A DNA stretch of 64,000 nucleotides from positions 1 through 64,000 of the forward strand of contig BPKG01000006.1 of NCBI GenBank assembly GCA_026005015.1. Reading direction: 5' to 3'. Below are positions 47,886 through 63,079 of this stretch, one piece after another; positions within the stretch are counted from its first letter, which is position 1, and each line of letters starts with the position of its first letter. Made by a program: the position numbers and the translations under genes. Source of the stretch: Burkholderiales bacterium (GTDB lineage Bacteria > Pseudomonadota > Gammaproteobacteria > Burkholderiales > UBA6910). The notes beneath the pieces are model-generated. The model was not told where the DNA came from and made no database searches. It was given only the letters and a program-made list of their open reading frames with translations.

Positions 47886-50210
47886 TTAGAACAACTGGTT
47901 CCTGATCTCGTCCCCGCCGCGGGCGCCCAGGGCGGGTAGCCACGTGCCCTGGTCAGCTAGGGGGACGTTTTCCCGATAGAAGTATTCCGGGATGCCTTGG
48001 CCCGTACTGTCCAGAAGGCCGGTATCCGGATTCACCCGGGCCACGACTACGCCTTCAGGCACCGGGAAATCGGCCTCGGGGACCCCCTTGAGCGTCTTGG
48101 CCATGTATTCCATCCAGATGGGCAAGGCGGCGTTGGCCCCGGTCTCTCCCTTGCCCAGGGAGCGGGGATTGTCGAACCCGATCCATGCCACCGCCACCAG
48201 GGACGGATGGAAGCCGCTGAACCAGGCGTCCACGAAATCATTGGTGGTGCCGGTCTTGCCCGCCAGGTCGTTGCGGCCGAGCTTCATGGCCCGGGCGGCG
48301 GTGCCGCTGCGCACCACCTCCCGCAGCATGGAGGTCATGATGAAGGCGTTGCGCTCGTCGATCACCCGCTCGGCGCCTTCGCCCACCCGGGCCGGCATAG
48401 CTCGGGCGATCACCGTGCCGTTTTCGTCCTCGATGCGCTCGATAAAGTAGGGCACCACCCGATAGCCCCCGTTGGCGAAGACCGCGTAAGCGGTGGCCAT
48501 CTGGACAGGCGTGGCCGTCCCAGCGCCGAGGGCGAGGGTCAGATAGGGGGGATGGCGCGCCGGATCGAACCCAAACCGGGTCAGGTAATCCTGGGCGTAC
48601 TTGGGGCCGATCGCCTGGATGATGCGCACCGACACCAGGTTTTTCGACTTGGCCAGCGCGGTGCGCAGGCGCGTGGGGCCTTCGTACTTTTCGTCGTAGT
48701 TCTTGGGCTCCCACGGTTCGTCTCCCGTCTGGGCGGCGTCGAAATAGATGGGCGCGTCGTTGATGATGGAGGCCGGGGTGAACCCCTTTTCCAGGGCGGC
48801 GGAATAGACGAAGGGCTTGATCCCGGAGCCGGGCTGGCGCCACGCCTGGACCGCGTGGTTGAACTTGCTGCGGCCGAAGTCGAACCCCCCCACCAGCGCC
48901 CGGATGGCGCCGTCGGTCGGGTCGATGGCTACCAGGGCCGCTTCGACGGCCGGCAACTGGGCGATCTGCCAGCGCTCGCCGCCATCGCTACGCACCCGCA
49001 CCAGGGCGCCTCGGCGCAGCCGCTGATTCGGCGGCAGTTTGTCGCTCAGGTTACGCTGAGCGAAGCGGATCGCCTCCCCCGCCAGGGTGAGGGTCTTGCC
49101 CCCTTTCACGTACACCTTGAGCTTGCCGCCCCCAGCCTCCAGCACCACCGCCGGCAGAAGCTGGCCCACCTCGGGCACCTCTTGCAGAGCGTCTTCCAAC
49201 ACCTCTTCCAGGTTGTCGCCCGCCCGATCCAGATCGATGTAGCCTTCGGGCCCCCGGTAGCCGTGCCGGCGGTCGTACTCCAGCACTCCGTTGCGCAGCG
49301 CCTGAAGTGCTGCCTCTTGGTGGGCCTTGAGGAGGGTGGTATAGACGCGGAAGCCCCGCGTATAGGCTTCCTCCCCGTACCGGTCCACCATGAGCTGGCG
49401 CGCCATCTCGGCCACGTAATCTCCCGAAAGCTCCCCTTCTCGAGCCTGCCGGCGCGCCACCACGGGTTGCTCCGCCGCCGCCTGGTACTGGGCTTCGGTG
49501 ATGTGCCCCAGCTCGCGCATGCGGCGCAGGACATAGAGCTGCCGCTGCTTCGCCCGCTCCGGGCTGGCGACCGGGTTGTAGCGGGACGGTGCCTTGGGCA
49601 ACCCAGCCAGCATGGCCGCCTCGGCCAAGGTCAATTCCTGAATCGACTTGCCGAAATACGTCTGGGCGGCGGAGGCGAACCCGTAGGCCCGCTGGCCTAG
49701 ATAGATCTGGTTGATGTAGAGCTCCAGGATCTGGTCTTTGCTCAGGCTGTGCTCGATTTTGAACGCGAGCAAAGCCTCGTGGAATTTCCGCGTGAAGGTC
49801 TTCTCCTTGCTCAGAAAGAAATTGCGCGCCACTTGCATGGTGATGGTGCTGGCGCCCTGACGGGCGCCGCCGGCGGCGAAGTTGCTGTAAGCGGCCCGCA
49901 AGACTCCGAGATAATCTACGCCGCCGTGCTGGTAGAAGCGCTCATCTTCGGCCGCCAGGATGGCTAGCTTCAGGACCTCCGGCACCTCGCGAATGCTCAC
50001 CACGGCCCGCCTTTCCTCGCCGAATTCCCCGATCAGATGGCCGTCCAGGGTGTAGACCCTCAAGGGGACCTTGGGCCGATAGTCGGTCAGCACCTCCAAG
50101 GACGGCAGTTTGGGATAGGTGATGATCGCGGCGAAGGCGATCAAGAGGGCGCCCGCCACCCCCAAGCCAAACAGGGCGAGCAGCGCGATGAACCACCAGC
50201 GTCGGAACAT
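47886..50210 (-). CDS. mrcA: Penicillin-binding protein 1A (bifunctional)
   Basis: 774 residues. N-terminal membrane anchor (residues 7-31), GT51 glycosyltransferase with E88 in AAEDERFYQHGGVDYLG, RQGASTITMQVARNFFL, OB-like insert, then transpeptidase motifs SGIK (catalytic Ser in RQPGSGIKPFVYSAAL), SKN (AKSKNLVSVRI) and KTG (LAGKTGTTNDFVDAW). Polymerises and cross-links peptidoglycan. Divergent from pilM, the conserved order in Beta- and Gammaproteobacteria. Confidence 0.97.
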   Translation of the reverse strand: MFRRWWFIALLALFGLGVAGALLIAFAAIITYPKLPSLEVLTDYRPKVPLRVYTLDGHLIGEFGEERRAVVSIREVPEVLKLAILAAEDERFYQHGGVDYLGVLRAAYSNFAAGGARQGASTITMQVARNFFLSKEKTFTRKFHEALLAFKIEHSLSKDQILELYINQIYLGQRAYGFASAAQTYFGKSIQELTLAEAAMLAGLPKAPSRYNPVASPERAKQRQLYVLRRMRELGHITEAQYQAAAEQPVVARRQAREGELSGDYVAEMARQLMVDRYGEEAYTRGFRVYTTLLKAHQEAALQALRNGVLEYDRRHGYRGPEGYIDLDRAGDNLEEVLEDALQEVPEVGQLLPAVVLEAGGGKLKVYVKGGKTLTLAGEAIRFAQRNLSDKLPPNQRLRRGALVRVRSDGGERWQIAQLPAVEAALVAIDPTDGAIRALVGGFDFGRSKFNHAVQAWRQPGSGIKPFVYSAALEKGFTPASIINDAPIYFDAAQTGDEPWEPKNYDEKYEGPTRLRTALAKSKNLVSVRIIQAIGPKYAQDYLTRFGFDPARHPPYLTLALGAGTATPVQMATAYAVFANGGYRVVPYFIERIEDENGTVIARAMPARVGEGAERVIDERNAFIMTSMLREVVRSGTAARAMKLGRNDLAGKTGTTNDFVDAWFSGFHPSLVAVAWIGFDNPRSLGKGETGANAALPIWMEYMAKTLKGVPEADFPVPEGVVVARVNPDTGLLDSTGQGIPEYFYRENVPLADQGTWLPALGARGGDEIRNQLF

Positions 50211-50356
50211 GATCAGGCGGGACGCTCGAAGACAGGAAAGGCGGGGATTATAGGGCGCACACCACGACGGAAAAAACCCTATAAATTTTGCTTTACATCT
50301 TTTGTAGTTGCTGCTAGCCTTTAATGTAGCTTCTGGATAATATGACCTAGCTGCCT

Positions 50357-51453
50357 ATGTTCAAAGGGAATTTCCAGTTCGGCCCCAGCCTCTTCCCGGC
50401 TTCCTGGCCCCCCCTGGTCGGCCTCGACGTGAGCAGCTCGGCCGTGAAGATGGTGGAGCTCGCCCCCGCCGGCAAGGACAAGCACCGGGTCGAGCGCTAC
50501 GTCATCGAGCCCATGCCGAAGGATGCCGTGGCCGAAGGCAATATCGTAAACCTGGAGGCCACGGGGGAGGCCATCAAGCGGGCCTGGAAAAAGCTGGGCA
50601 CCCGGGTGAAAACCGTCGCCATGGCGGTCCCCGCGTCGGCCGTGATCACCAAGAAGATCGTCGTTCCCGCCGGCCAGCGGGAGGAAGAGCTCGAGGTCAT
50701 GGTGGAGTCGGAGGCCAATCAATATATCCCCTTTTCCCTGGACGAGGTCAACCTGGACTTCCAGGTGCTGGGGCCGGCCGGCGCCAGCCCCGAGGAGGTC
50801 GAGCTCCTGATCGCCGCCTCCCGCAAGGAAAAAGTGGAGGACCGGGTAGCCGCGGCCAGGCCGCCGGGCTCAAGGCGACGGTCATGGACGTGGAGCCCTA
50901 CGCCGCCTTGAACGCCCTGGAGCGGGCCATGCCCTACCTTCCCGGCGTGGACTACGACCAGACCCTGGCCCTGGTGGACATCGGCGCCCACCACATGAGC
51001 CTCAACGTGCTGTGCGCCGGGCAGTCGGTGTACATGCGCGACCAGCCTTTCGGCGGGCATCAGCTCACCGAACAGATCCAGGCCCGCTACGGCCTCTCCC
51101 TGGAGGAAGCGGAAGCGGCCAAGCGCAGCGGCGGCCTGCCCGAAAGCTATGAAAGCGAGGTCCTGGCGCCCTTCCGTGACACCCTGGCCCTGGAAGTGGC
51201 CCGCGCGCTCCAATTCTTTTTCACCTCGACCCAATACAACGAAGTTCACCACGTGCTGCTGGCCGGGGGATGCGCCGCCATCCCCGGCCTGGACGAGTCG
51301 GTGGCGGCCCGCACCCAGGTGGACACCATGATCGCCAATCCGTTCGCCGGCATGGAGCTCGCGAGCCGCATCCGGCCGGTGCAGCTCTCGGCGGACGCCC
51401 CGGCCCTCCTGGTGGCGTGCGGGCTGGCCCTTCGGAGGTTCGATCCAGCATGA
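50357..51453 (+). CDS. pilM: Type IV pilus inner-membrane platform protein PilM (frameshifted)
   Basis: Actin-like cytoplasmic ATP-binding protein that recruits PilN. N-terminal PPLVGLDVSSSAVKMVELAP, middle VPASAVITKKIVVPAG and VESEANQYIPFSLDEVNLDF. The frame is lost after KEKVEDRVAA near 50850-50860, where about one base is missing, and resumes as ATVMDVEPYAALNALERAMP through LLAGGCAAIPGLDESVAART. Intact length would be about 365 residues. Probably a sequence error because pilNOPQ are intact and coupled (ATGA to pilN). Confidence 0.92.
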
Positions 51454-52046
51454 TCCGCATCAACCTGCTTCCCTACCGTGCCGAGCGGCGTCGGGCGCGT
51501 AACCGGCAGTTCGGCATCGCGGCGGCCCTGACCGCGGGCCTGGGCGTCGTCGTCTGGTTCGCCGGGCACACGGTGCTCGCCGGCCGGATCGAGCACCAGG
51601 AAGCGCGCAACGACTATCTCAAGAAGCAAATCGCCGTCCTGGACAAGCAGATCGCCGAGATCAAGACCTTGAAAACCCAGATCCAGGCCCTGCTCGCCCG
51701 CAAGGAGGTGGTGGAAAAGCTCCAATCCAACCGGACCGAGGTGGTCCACCTCCTGGACCAGATGGTGCGGATTGTCCCGGAGGGCGTGTATTTCACCCGG
51801 CTCAAGCAGACGGGCAACAACCTGAGCCTCACGGGTTACGCCCAGTCCAGCGCCCGGGTCTCCACCCTCATGCGCAATATCGAGGACTCTCCCTGGCTGG
51901 GGGAGCCCCAGCTCGTCGAGATCAAGGCGGAGCAGGTGGGCAAGCTGCGGCTGAACCAGTTCACCCTCAACTTCAAGCTGACGCCGCCCCAGCCCGGGGG
52001 CGGTGAGGGCACCGCTCAGGCGGCGGGCGCCCAGGCCAAGGGGTAA
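51450..52046 (+). CDS. pilN: Type IV pilus assembly protein PilN
   Basis: 198 residues. MIRINLLPYRAERRRARNRQ is the conserved cytoplasmic PilM-binding tail, followed by one TM helix (IAAALTAGLGVVVWFAGHTV), a coiled coil (about 50-95) and a ferredoxin-like periplasmic domain. Start overlaps the pilM stop. Part of the alignment subcomplex with PilO and PilP. Confidence 0.95.
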   Translation: MIRINLLPYRAERRRARNRQFGIAAALTAGLGVVVWFAGHTVLAGRIEHQEARNDYLKKQIAVLDKQIAEIKTLKTQIQALLARKEVVEKLQSNRTEVVHLLDQMVRIVPEGVYFTRLKQTGNNLSLTGYAQSSARVSTLMRNIEDSPWLGEPQLVEIKAEQVGKLRLNQFTLNFKLTPPQPGGGEGTAQAAGAQAKG

Positions 52047-52051
52047 GCGCC

Positions 52052-52681
52052 ATGACCCTGGACGACCTGAGACGACTCGATACCCGCAACCCCGGCGGCT
52101 GGCCGGCCCCGGTCAAGGCGGGGGTCATGCTTTTCCTGTTGCTCGCCATCGTTTCCGCAGGCTACTTCTACGACTGGAGCAGCCAGTTGGAAACCCTGGA
52201 GAGCCGCAAAAAAGAGGAGGAACGGCTCAAGCAAACCTTCCTGGAAAAGAAAAAGGAGGCGGTGAACTTGGACATTTACCGCCAGCAGCTCGCGGAAATC
52301 GAGCAGACTTTCGGCGCCATGCTGCGGCAGTTGCCCAACAAAGCGGAAATGGACGCCCTGGTCACCGACATCAACCAGGCAGGGCTGGGCCGGGGGCTGC
52401 AGTTCGAGCTGTTCAAACCGGCCCCCCGGGAGACCCTGTATGACTTCTACGCCGAGCTTCCGATCCAGGTGCGCGTCACCGGCAACTACCACGACATGGG
52501 GGCGTTCGCCAGCGACGTAGCGCAACTGCCCCGGATCGTCACCCTGGACAGCGTGTCCATCGAGAAGACCAAGGACGGCCTGGTGATGAACGCCGTCGCC
52601 AAGACCTACCGCTACCTAGACGAGCAAGAAGTGGCGGCCCAGCGCAAGGCGGCGGCGCCGGCGAAAGGAGGGAAGAAGTGA
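52052..52681 (+). CDS. pilO: Type IV pilus assembly protein PilO
   Basis: 209 residues. Short cytoplasmic N-terminus (LDDLRRLDTRNPGGWP), TM helix (GVMLFLLLAIVSAGYFYDWS), coiled coil (LETLESRKKEEERLKQTFLE) and a periplasmic domain (LVTDINQAGLGRGLQFELFK, IQVRVTGNYHDMGAFASDVA). Partner of PilN. Confidence 0.95.
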   Translation: MTLDDLRRLDTRNPGGWPAPVKAGVMLFLLLAIVSAGYFYDWSSQLETLESRKKEEERLKQTFLEKKKEAVNLDIYRQQLAEIEQTFGAMLRQLPNKAEMDALVTDINQAGLGRGLQFELFKPAPRETLYDFYAELPIQVRVTGNYHDMGAFASDVAQLPRIVTLDSVSIEKTKDGLVMNAVAKTYRYLDEQEVAAQRKAAAPAKGGKK

Positions 52682-53181
52682 AGCGCGCGATCCTTCTCCT
52701 CGCGCTCGCCCTGGCCGGCTGCTCAGCCGAGGAATTCAGCGATCTCAAGCAATTCGTGGAGCAGTCCGGCCAGGGCCTGCGGGGCAAGGTGCCGCCCCTG
52801 CCCAAGGTCAAGTCCTATGAAGCCTTCGCTTACAACGCCTTCGATCTCCCGGACCCGTTCACCCTGCGCGAGATCGACACCCGTGGAAAGCCGGGCCCCG
52901 GCGGTCCAGGGCCCGACCTCAACCGGCCTCGGGAACCGCTGGAGGCCTACCCCCTTGAAAACTTGAAAATGGTGGGGACGCTCGAGCGCGGAAAGCGCGT
53001 CCACGCCCTCATCAAGACCCCCGATAACAACGTGTTCCGGGTCACCGTCGGCAATTACCTGGGCCAGAACTTCGGCCGTATCACCAGGATCACCGAGGCG
53101 GAAGTCACGCTGACGGAACTGGTCCAGGAAGGGGCCGGAGGCTGGACCGAGCGGACCGCGAGCCTGCAACTCGTCGAATAA
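52678..53181 (+). CDS. pilP: Type IV pilus lipoprotein PilP
   Basis: 167 residues, GTG start overlapping the pilO stop (GTGA). Lipobox LLALALAGCSAEE (Cys about 15). Homology-region-like beta domain with YPLENLKMVGTLERGKRVHA and FRVTVGNYLGQNFGRITRIT. Links PilNO to the PilQ secretin. Confidence 0.95.
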   Translation: MKRAILLLALALAGCSAEEFSDLKQFVEQSGQGLRGKVPPLPKVKSYEAFAYNAFDLPDPFTLREIDTRGKPGPGGPGPDLNRPREPLEAYPLENLKMVGTLERGKRVHALIKTPDNNVFRVTVGNYLGQNFGRITRITEAEVTLTELVQEGAGGWTERTASLQLVE

Positions 53182-53200
53182 ATCTCAGGGAGCAGTCGCC

Positions 53201-55333
53201 ATGAGCCGTACCCTCCTCAAGGAACCCAAGCGCTTATTCGCCCTGGCATGCCTCGCCGCCGCGATCGCGGCGGGCCTGGTGGCCGGGCGGGTATGGGCCC
53301 AATCGAACAGCATCGAAGCGCTCGAGGTCACCCCCGGCGCCGAGGGCAGGCTGGTGGTAAAGATCAAGCTCAAGAACCCCTTGGCGAACCCGCCCGCCGG
53401 CTTCGCCGTCCAGAAACCGCCGCGCATCGCCCTGGACTTCCCCGACACGGGGAACGCTCTAGGCCGAACTTTTCAGGTGGGCCAGGGGGACCTGCGCTCG
53501 GTCAACATTGTTGAGGCCCCCTCCCGCACGCGGCTGGTCATGAACCTGGAGCGCCCTCTGGGCTACGACACCCGGGTCGAGGGCAGCGAGGTGGTGGTGA
53601 CCCTGCTCGGCGTGGAGACCGCCGGCAGCGCGGCCGGGCCCACCGTGTCCCGGTTCGCGGAAACGCGGCTCGGCGACGTGAGGCACAGCATCCTGGACGT
53701 GGATTTCCGCCGGGGACCGGCGGGGGAAGGACGGGTCGTCGTGGACCTGTCCGACACCACCACCGGCATCGACCTGCGGCGGCAGGGCACCCAGATCATC
53801 GTCGACTTCAACAACACCTCTTTGCCCAAGAACCTGCAGCGCCGCCTGGACGTTACCGATTTCGGCACCCCCGTCCAGTTCGTGGAGAGCTTCGCCGTCG
53901 GCGGGAACGCCCGTCTGGTGATCGAGCCCAGGGGGCTATGGGAACAGTCGGCTTACCAGGCGGACCGCAAGTTCATCGTCGAGGTGAAGCCGGCGGCCCA
54001 GGACCCGACCCGGGCGGCGGCCGGTACGCGGCCCCGCTATACCGGGGAGAAGCTTTCCCTCAACTTCCAGAACGTGGAAGTGCGGGCGGTGCTGCAGGTG
54101 ATCGCCGACTTCACCGGCCTCAACATCGTGGTGAGCGACTCGGTGGCGGGCAACCTGACCCTGCGGCTCAAGGACGTGCCCTGGGACCAGGCCCTGGACA
54201 TCATTCTCCAGGCCAAGGGGCTCGACAAGCGGCGGGAGGGCAACGTCCTCCTGGTGGCGCCCCGGGACGAGATCGCGGCGCGGGAAAAGCTGCAGCTCGA
54301 GGCGCAGCAACAGATCGCCGAACTGGAGCCCACTATCACCGAGAGCTTCCAGCTCAACTACCAGAGAGGAGAAGACGTCAAAAGGATCCTGAGCGATCCG
54401 ACCCAGAAGATCCTCTCCAAGCGGGGCAGCGCCGTGGTCGACCCGCGCACCAATATCTTGTTCGTCCAGGACACGCCAAGCAGGCTGGACGAGATCCGCG
54501 CCCTCATCCGTCAGATCGACGTGCCGGTGCGGCAGGTGATGATCGAAGCGCGGATCGTGGAGGCGAACGACGACTTCTCCCGCAACCTGGGCGTGCGGCT
54601 GGGCTACCATGATCGTCGATCCAACGGCTTCGGCACGGGTATCGGAAGCTCCCGAGGCCTGATCGGCGCCCGCCTGGAGGATACCACCTTCCACACCGGC
54701 CAGATCGGCAACCCGGTACCCACCCTCAGCGATTTCACCAACGTGAACCTGCCCGCCGCGGGCATCGGCGCCTTCAACCCGGGGGCCTTTTCCCTGCTAC
54801 TGTTCAACGAGGCGGCCACCAAGTTCCTGAACCTGGAGCTGACCGCGCTAGAGGCCGACAACCGCGGCAAGATCATCTCCAGCCCCCGGGTGATGACCGC
54901 CGACCAGGTCGAGGCCACCATCGAGCAGGGGACGGAGATTCCGTACCAGCAGGCCACCTCCAGCGGGGCCACCAGCGTGGCGTTCAAGAAGGCCACCCTC
55001 TCCCTCAAGGTAAAGCCCCAGATCACCCCGGACGAGAACGTGATCATGACCCTCAACGTGAACAAGGACAGCCCAGGGGTCAACACCACCGCCGGCCCGG
55101 CCATCGACACCAAGCAGATCTCCACTCAGGTGCTGGTGGAAAACGGCGGCACGGTGGCGATCGGCGGCATCTTCGAGCAGGACCAACGCAACGACGTGAC
55201 CAAGGTGCCCCTGCTGGGCGACCTGCCCATGGTGGGCGGGCTCTTCCGCAACACCACCAGGACGGACAACCGCTCCGAGCTGCTCATCTTCATCACGCCG
55301 CGGATCCTGAAAGATTCCCTCACCTTGAGATAA
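53201..55333 (+). CDS. pilQ: Type IV pilus secretin PilQ
   Basis: 710 residues, signal peptide ending RVWAQS. Two AMIN domains (about 35-130 and 150-260) that bind peptidoglycan, an N0/STN domain ([20 protein letters not shown]), an N1 domain ([12 protein letters not shown]), and the secretin core ([73 protein letters not shown]). Outer-membrane gate for the pilus; also the route for DNA uptake in transformable relatives. Followed by a strong terminator. Confidence 0.96.
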   Translation: MSRTLLKEPKRLFALACLAAAIAAGLVAGRVWAQSNSIEALEVTPGAEGRLVVKIKLKNPLANPPAGFAVQKPPRIALDFPDTGNALGRTFQVGQGDLRSVNIVEAPSRTRLVMNLERPLGYDTRVEGSEVVVTLLGVETAGSAAGPTVSRFAETRLGDVRHSILDVDFRRGPAGEGRVVVDLSDTTTGIDLRRQGTQIIVDFNNTSLPKNLQRRLDVTDFGTPVQFVESFAVGGNARLVIEPRGLWEQSAYQADRKFIVEVKPAAQDPTRAAAGTRPRYTGEKLSLNFQNVEVRAVLQVIADFTGLNIVVSDSVAGNLTLRLKDVPWDQALDIILQAKGLDKRREGNVLLVAPRDEIAAREKLQLEAQQQIAELEPTITESFQLNYQRGEDVKRILSDPTQKILSKRGSAVVDPRTNILFVQDTPSRLDEIRALIRQIDVPVRQVMIEARIVEANDDFSRNLGVRLGYHDRRSNGFGTGIGSSRGLIGARLEDTTFHTGQIGNPVPTLSDFTNVNLPAAGIGAFNPGAFSLLLFNEAATKFLNLELTALEADNRGKIISSPRVMTADQVEATIEQGTEIPYQQATSSGATSVAFKKATLSLKVKPQITPDENVIMTLNVNKDSPGVNTTAGPAIDTKQISTQVLVENGGTVAIGGIFEQDQRNDVTKVPLLGDLPMVGGLFRNTTRTDNRSELLIFITPRILKDSLTLR

Positions 55334-55351
55334 GGAACCTGGACCCCTCCC

Positions 55352-55381
55352 AAGGCCGGGGATCTCCCGGCCTTTTCTTTT
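55352..55381 (+). terminator. Rho-independent terminator of the pil operon
   Basis: AAGGCCGGG-GATCT-CCCGGCCTT followed by TTCTTTT. Nine-bp stem, 18 bp after the pilQ stop. Confidence 0.92.
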
Positions 55382-55437
55382 GGACGCCCGAGGCCGTCCG
55401 CGGTGCCGGCGGCGGCGGTTTTAGATACAATCGAGCG

Positions 55438-56003
55438 ATGCTGCCGAGCCGCAACATCTTCCTGGTCGGCATGATGGGCGCGGGCAAGAGCACCGTGGGG
55501 AAGCTCCTGGCCCGGCGCCTGGGCAAGACTTTCCTCGACACCGATCACGAGATCCGCCGCCGCACCGGCGTGGAGATTCCGGTCATCTTCGAAATCGAGG
55601 GCGAGGAAGGGTTCCGCGCCCGGGAGGCGGCCGTGCTGCGGGAGCTCACGCAGCGGGAAGACGTGGTGCTGGCCACCGGCGGGGGAGCGGTGCTGCGGCC
55701 CGAGAACCGGGCGCTCCTCAAGGCGCGGGGCGCGGTGATCTATCTGCGGGGCTCGGTGGAGGAGCTGTGGGCGCGCACGCGTCACGACCGCAACCGGCCC
55801 CTGTTGCAGACGGCAGATCCGAAGGCCCGTCTCGACGAGCTACTGCGGGAGCGCGGATCCCCTGTACCGGGAGGTCGCCGACTCTGGTGGTGGACACCGG
55901 CCGAGCCGGCGCCCTGGCCCTGGTGCGGCGGATCGAAAAGCGGCTGCAGGAGGCCGAGAGGACCCAGGCCAAGGATGCCCTCGAGCTCGATACGGACGCT
56001 TGA
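55438..56003 (+). CDS. aroK: Shikimate kinase (two frameshifts)
   Basis: N-terminus [20 protein letters not shown] contains Walker A; D-T-D-H-E ([16 protein letters not shown]) and [15 protein letters not shown] are substrate motifs. After DELLRERG two extra bases (near 55853 and 55883, both after G/C runs) displace the frame. The C-terminal sequence [20 protein letters not shown] continues in another frame to TGA 56001-56003. Corrected length about 187 residues, normal. -10-like TACAAT at 55424-55429. Order aroK-aroB after pilQ is typical. Confidence 0.9.
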
Positions 56004-57083
56004 CGTCGCCCTGGGGGATCGCAGCTACCCGATCCACGTGGGTCCGGGGCTGCTCGCCGATCCCCGCTGGTTCGCGTCCCTCGCCCCCGCGAAGCGGGTG
56101 GCGGTGGTCACCAACACCACGGTGGGGCCCCTGTATCTCCCTCGCCTGCGGCGGACCCTGGAAACATTGAACGTAGCCTGCATCGGCATCGCCATCCCCG
56201 ACGGAGAGGCGTTCAAGACCTGGGAGACCCTGAACCGCATCTTCGACGCTCTGCTGGAGAACCGCTGCGAGCGCTCCACCCCCGTCCTAGCCCTAGGCGG
56301 GGGGGCGTGGTGGGGGACATCGCCGGGTTCGCCGCCGCCACCTATCAGCGGGGCGTGCCCTTCTACCAGATCCCCACCACCCTGCTCGCCCAGGTGGACT
56401 CGTCCGTGGGCGGCAAGACCGCCATCAACCACCCTCTGGGCAAGAACATGATCGGCGCTTTCTACCAGCCGCGGGCGGTGATCGCCGACACCGACACTCT
56501 GGCCACGCTGCCGGAGCGGGAGCTCCGGGCCGGCCTGGCGGAGGTCATCAAGTACGGCCTGATCCGGGACGCCGAGTTCTTCGACTGGCTCGAGACCCGC
56601 CTCGAGGCGCTGCTCGCCCGCGATCCCGAGGCGCTCACCTTCGCCATCGTCCGCAGTTGCGCCAACAAGGCCCGGATCGTGGCGGCGGACGAACGGGAAA
56701 CCGGGAGTGCGGGCCCTGCTCAACCTGGGCCACACCTTCGGACACGCCATCGAGACCGGGCTCGGCTACGGGCAGTGGCTGCACGGAGAAGCGGTGGCCG
56801 CCGGCACCGTGCTGGCGGCCGAGGTGTCGGTCCGGCTCGGGTTCCTGTCCCCGAGAGCAGAAGGAGCGCCTGGTTGCCCTGTACCGGCGGGCCGGGCTGC
56901 CCACCCGGGCGCCGGACGCTGGGCGCCGCCCGCTATCTCGCCCTGATGGGCCACGACAAGAAGGTCCAGGAAGGCAGGATCCGCTTCGTGCTCCTCAGGC
57001 GCATCGGAGAAGCGTTCGTGAGCGGGTCGGTTCCGGAAGCGGTGCTGGAACAGGCGTTCGCGGCCTGCTGCGGCCATGGCTGA
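55975..57083 (+). CDS. aroB: 3-dehydroquinate synthase (four frameshifts)
   Basis: Recognisable blocks in successive frames: [40 protein letters not shown] with [40 protein letters not shown] with [53 protein letters not shown]. All NAD- and metal-binding motifs ([22 protein letters not shown]) exist, but breaks occur near 56300, 56700, 56850 and 56915. Such density of single-base shifts in an essential-pathway gene points to sequence error. Overlaps the aroK 3' end and the dgt start. Confidence 0.85.
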
Positions 57084-58202
57084 GCTCGCCCCCTACGCGG
57101 CCCACCCCGACCGCTCCCGGGGCCGCCGGCATCCCGAACCGCCCCCCACGGGCCGCAACGAATACCAGCGGGACCGGGACCGCATCGTCCACTCCACCGC
57201 GTTCCGCCGGCTCGAGTACAAGACCCAGGTGTTCGTCAACCACGAAGGGGACCTCTTCCGCACCCGGCTCACCCACAGCCTGGAGGTGGCCCAGATCGGC
57301 CGCACCATCGCCCGCAACCTGCGCCTGAACGAGGACCTGGTGGAGGCCGTGGCCCTGGCCCACGACCTGGGCCACACCCCCTTCGGGCACGCGGGCAGGA
57401 GGCACTGAACGGCGCCATGAAGGACCACGGCGGCTTCGAGCACAACCTGCAATCCCTGCGGGTGGTGGACCTCTTGGAAGAGCGCTACGCCGAGTTCGAC
57501 GGCCTGAACCTCACCTTCGAGACCCGGGAGGGGATCCTCAAGCACTGCTCGCCCCAGAACGCCCGGGCACTAGGAGACGTGGGCCAGCGCTTTCTCCAGG
57601 GAAAGCGGCCCTCCCTGGAGGCCCAGCTCGCCAACCTGGCCGACGAGATTGCGTACAACAACCACGACGTGGACGACGGCTTGCGCTCGGGGCTACTAGA
57701 ACTCGCGCAGTTGCGGGAGGTGCGCATGTTCGCCGAGCACTTGGACGAGGTTCGGCGCGCCTACCCCGGGCTCGGCGGCCGCCGGCTCATCCACGAGACG
57801 GTGCGGCGGATGATCAACACCCTGGTCAACGATCTCATCCGCCAGAGCCAGGCCCTCATCGCCGCCCACCGGCCGGCGAGCCCCGATGAGGTGCGGGAAT
57901 GCCCGCCCTTGATCGCCTTCAGCCCCGAGATCGCCGAGCGGCAGGGGGAGCTCAAACGATTCCTGCGCATCCACCTCTATCAGCACTACCGGGTCGCCCG
58001 TATGACCGCCAAGGCCAAGCGCATTCTCCTCGACCTGTTCCAGGCTTTCGTGGACGACCCGCGGCTGCTGCCCCCCCAGTTCCAGGAAAAAGCGAAGAGC
58101 CACCTGCACCGGGCGGTGGCCGACTACATCGCCGGCATGACCGACCGCTACGCCATCCGGGAGCACCAGCGCCTTTTCGCCGTGGGGGAGATTTCCTCCT
58201 AA
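57076..58202 (+). CDS. dgt: dGTP triphosphohydrolase-like HD protein (one frameshift)
   Basis: Begins [22 protein letters not shown]-domain motifs: [39 protein letters not shown] (first His), [15 protein letters not shown] (His-Asp), and [21 protein letters not shown] missing G near 57392 (expected GEEALN) separates two frames. The remainder is intact to TAA 58202. About 376 residues. Probably hydrolyses dNTPs to deoxynucleosides and triphosphate. Confidence 0.88.
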
Positions 58203-58310
58203 AGGCGGCGTTCTCCGGCCCTCCGGCAAGCGCCAAGGCCTCTCTTGCAGCGCAATATCGGGTTGCTGGTCCTATCGTGCCGGGTTACTATTAGTCACTT
58301 GCGCTTAGTT

Positions 58311-58340
58311 TTCGAGACGCCCCGGCAGCAAGGTTACAAT
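58311..58340 (+). promoter_or_regulatory. Candidate promoter of gltB
   Basis: TTCGAG (58311-58316), 18-bp spacer, TACAAT (58335-58340) in the 191-bp gap between dgt and gltB. The gap also carries CCCGGCA (58321-58327) facing TGCCGGG (58364-58370) around an AT-rich loop, possibly a leader hairpin. Weak evidence. Confidence 0.3.
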
Positions 58341-58393
58341 CATTTGTTTTAAATAGAAATTTTTGCCGGGAGCTACCGCGACGAGGTATACAA

Positions 58394-63050
<4,657 letters not shown>

Positions 63051-63079
63051 AGTTTGTTTTAAGGCCACAGAGGCATAGC

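Noticed and set aside
55438-56451. AroK-AroB fusion protein suggested by one continuous frame
   Set aside because: The joined stretch is out of frame for the AroK C-terminus and breaks inside AroB; correcting one- or two-base indels gives two normal proteins.
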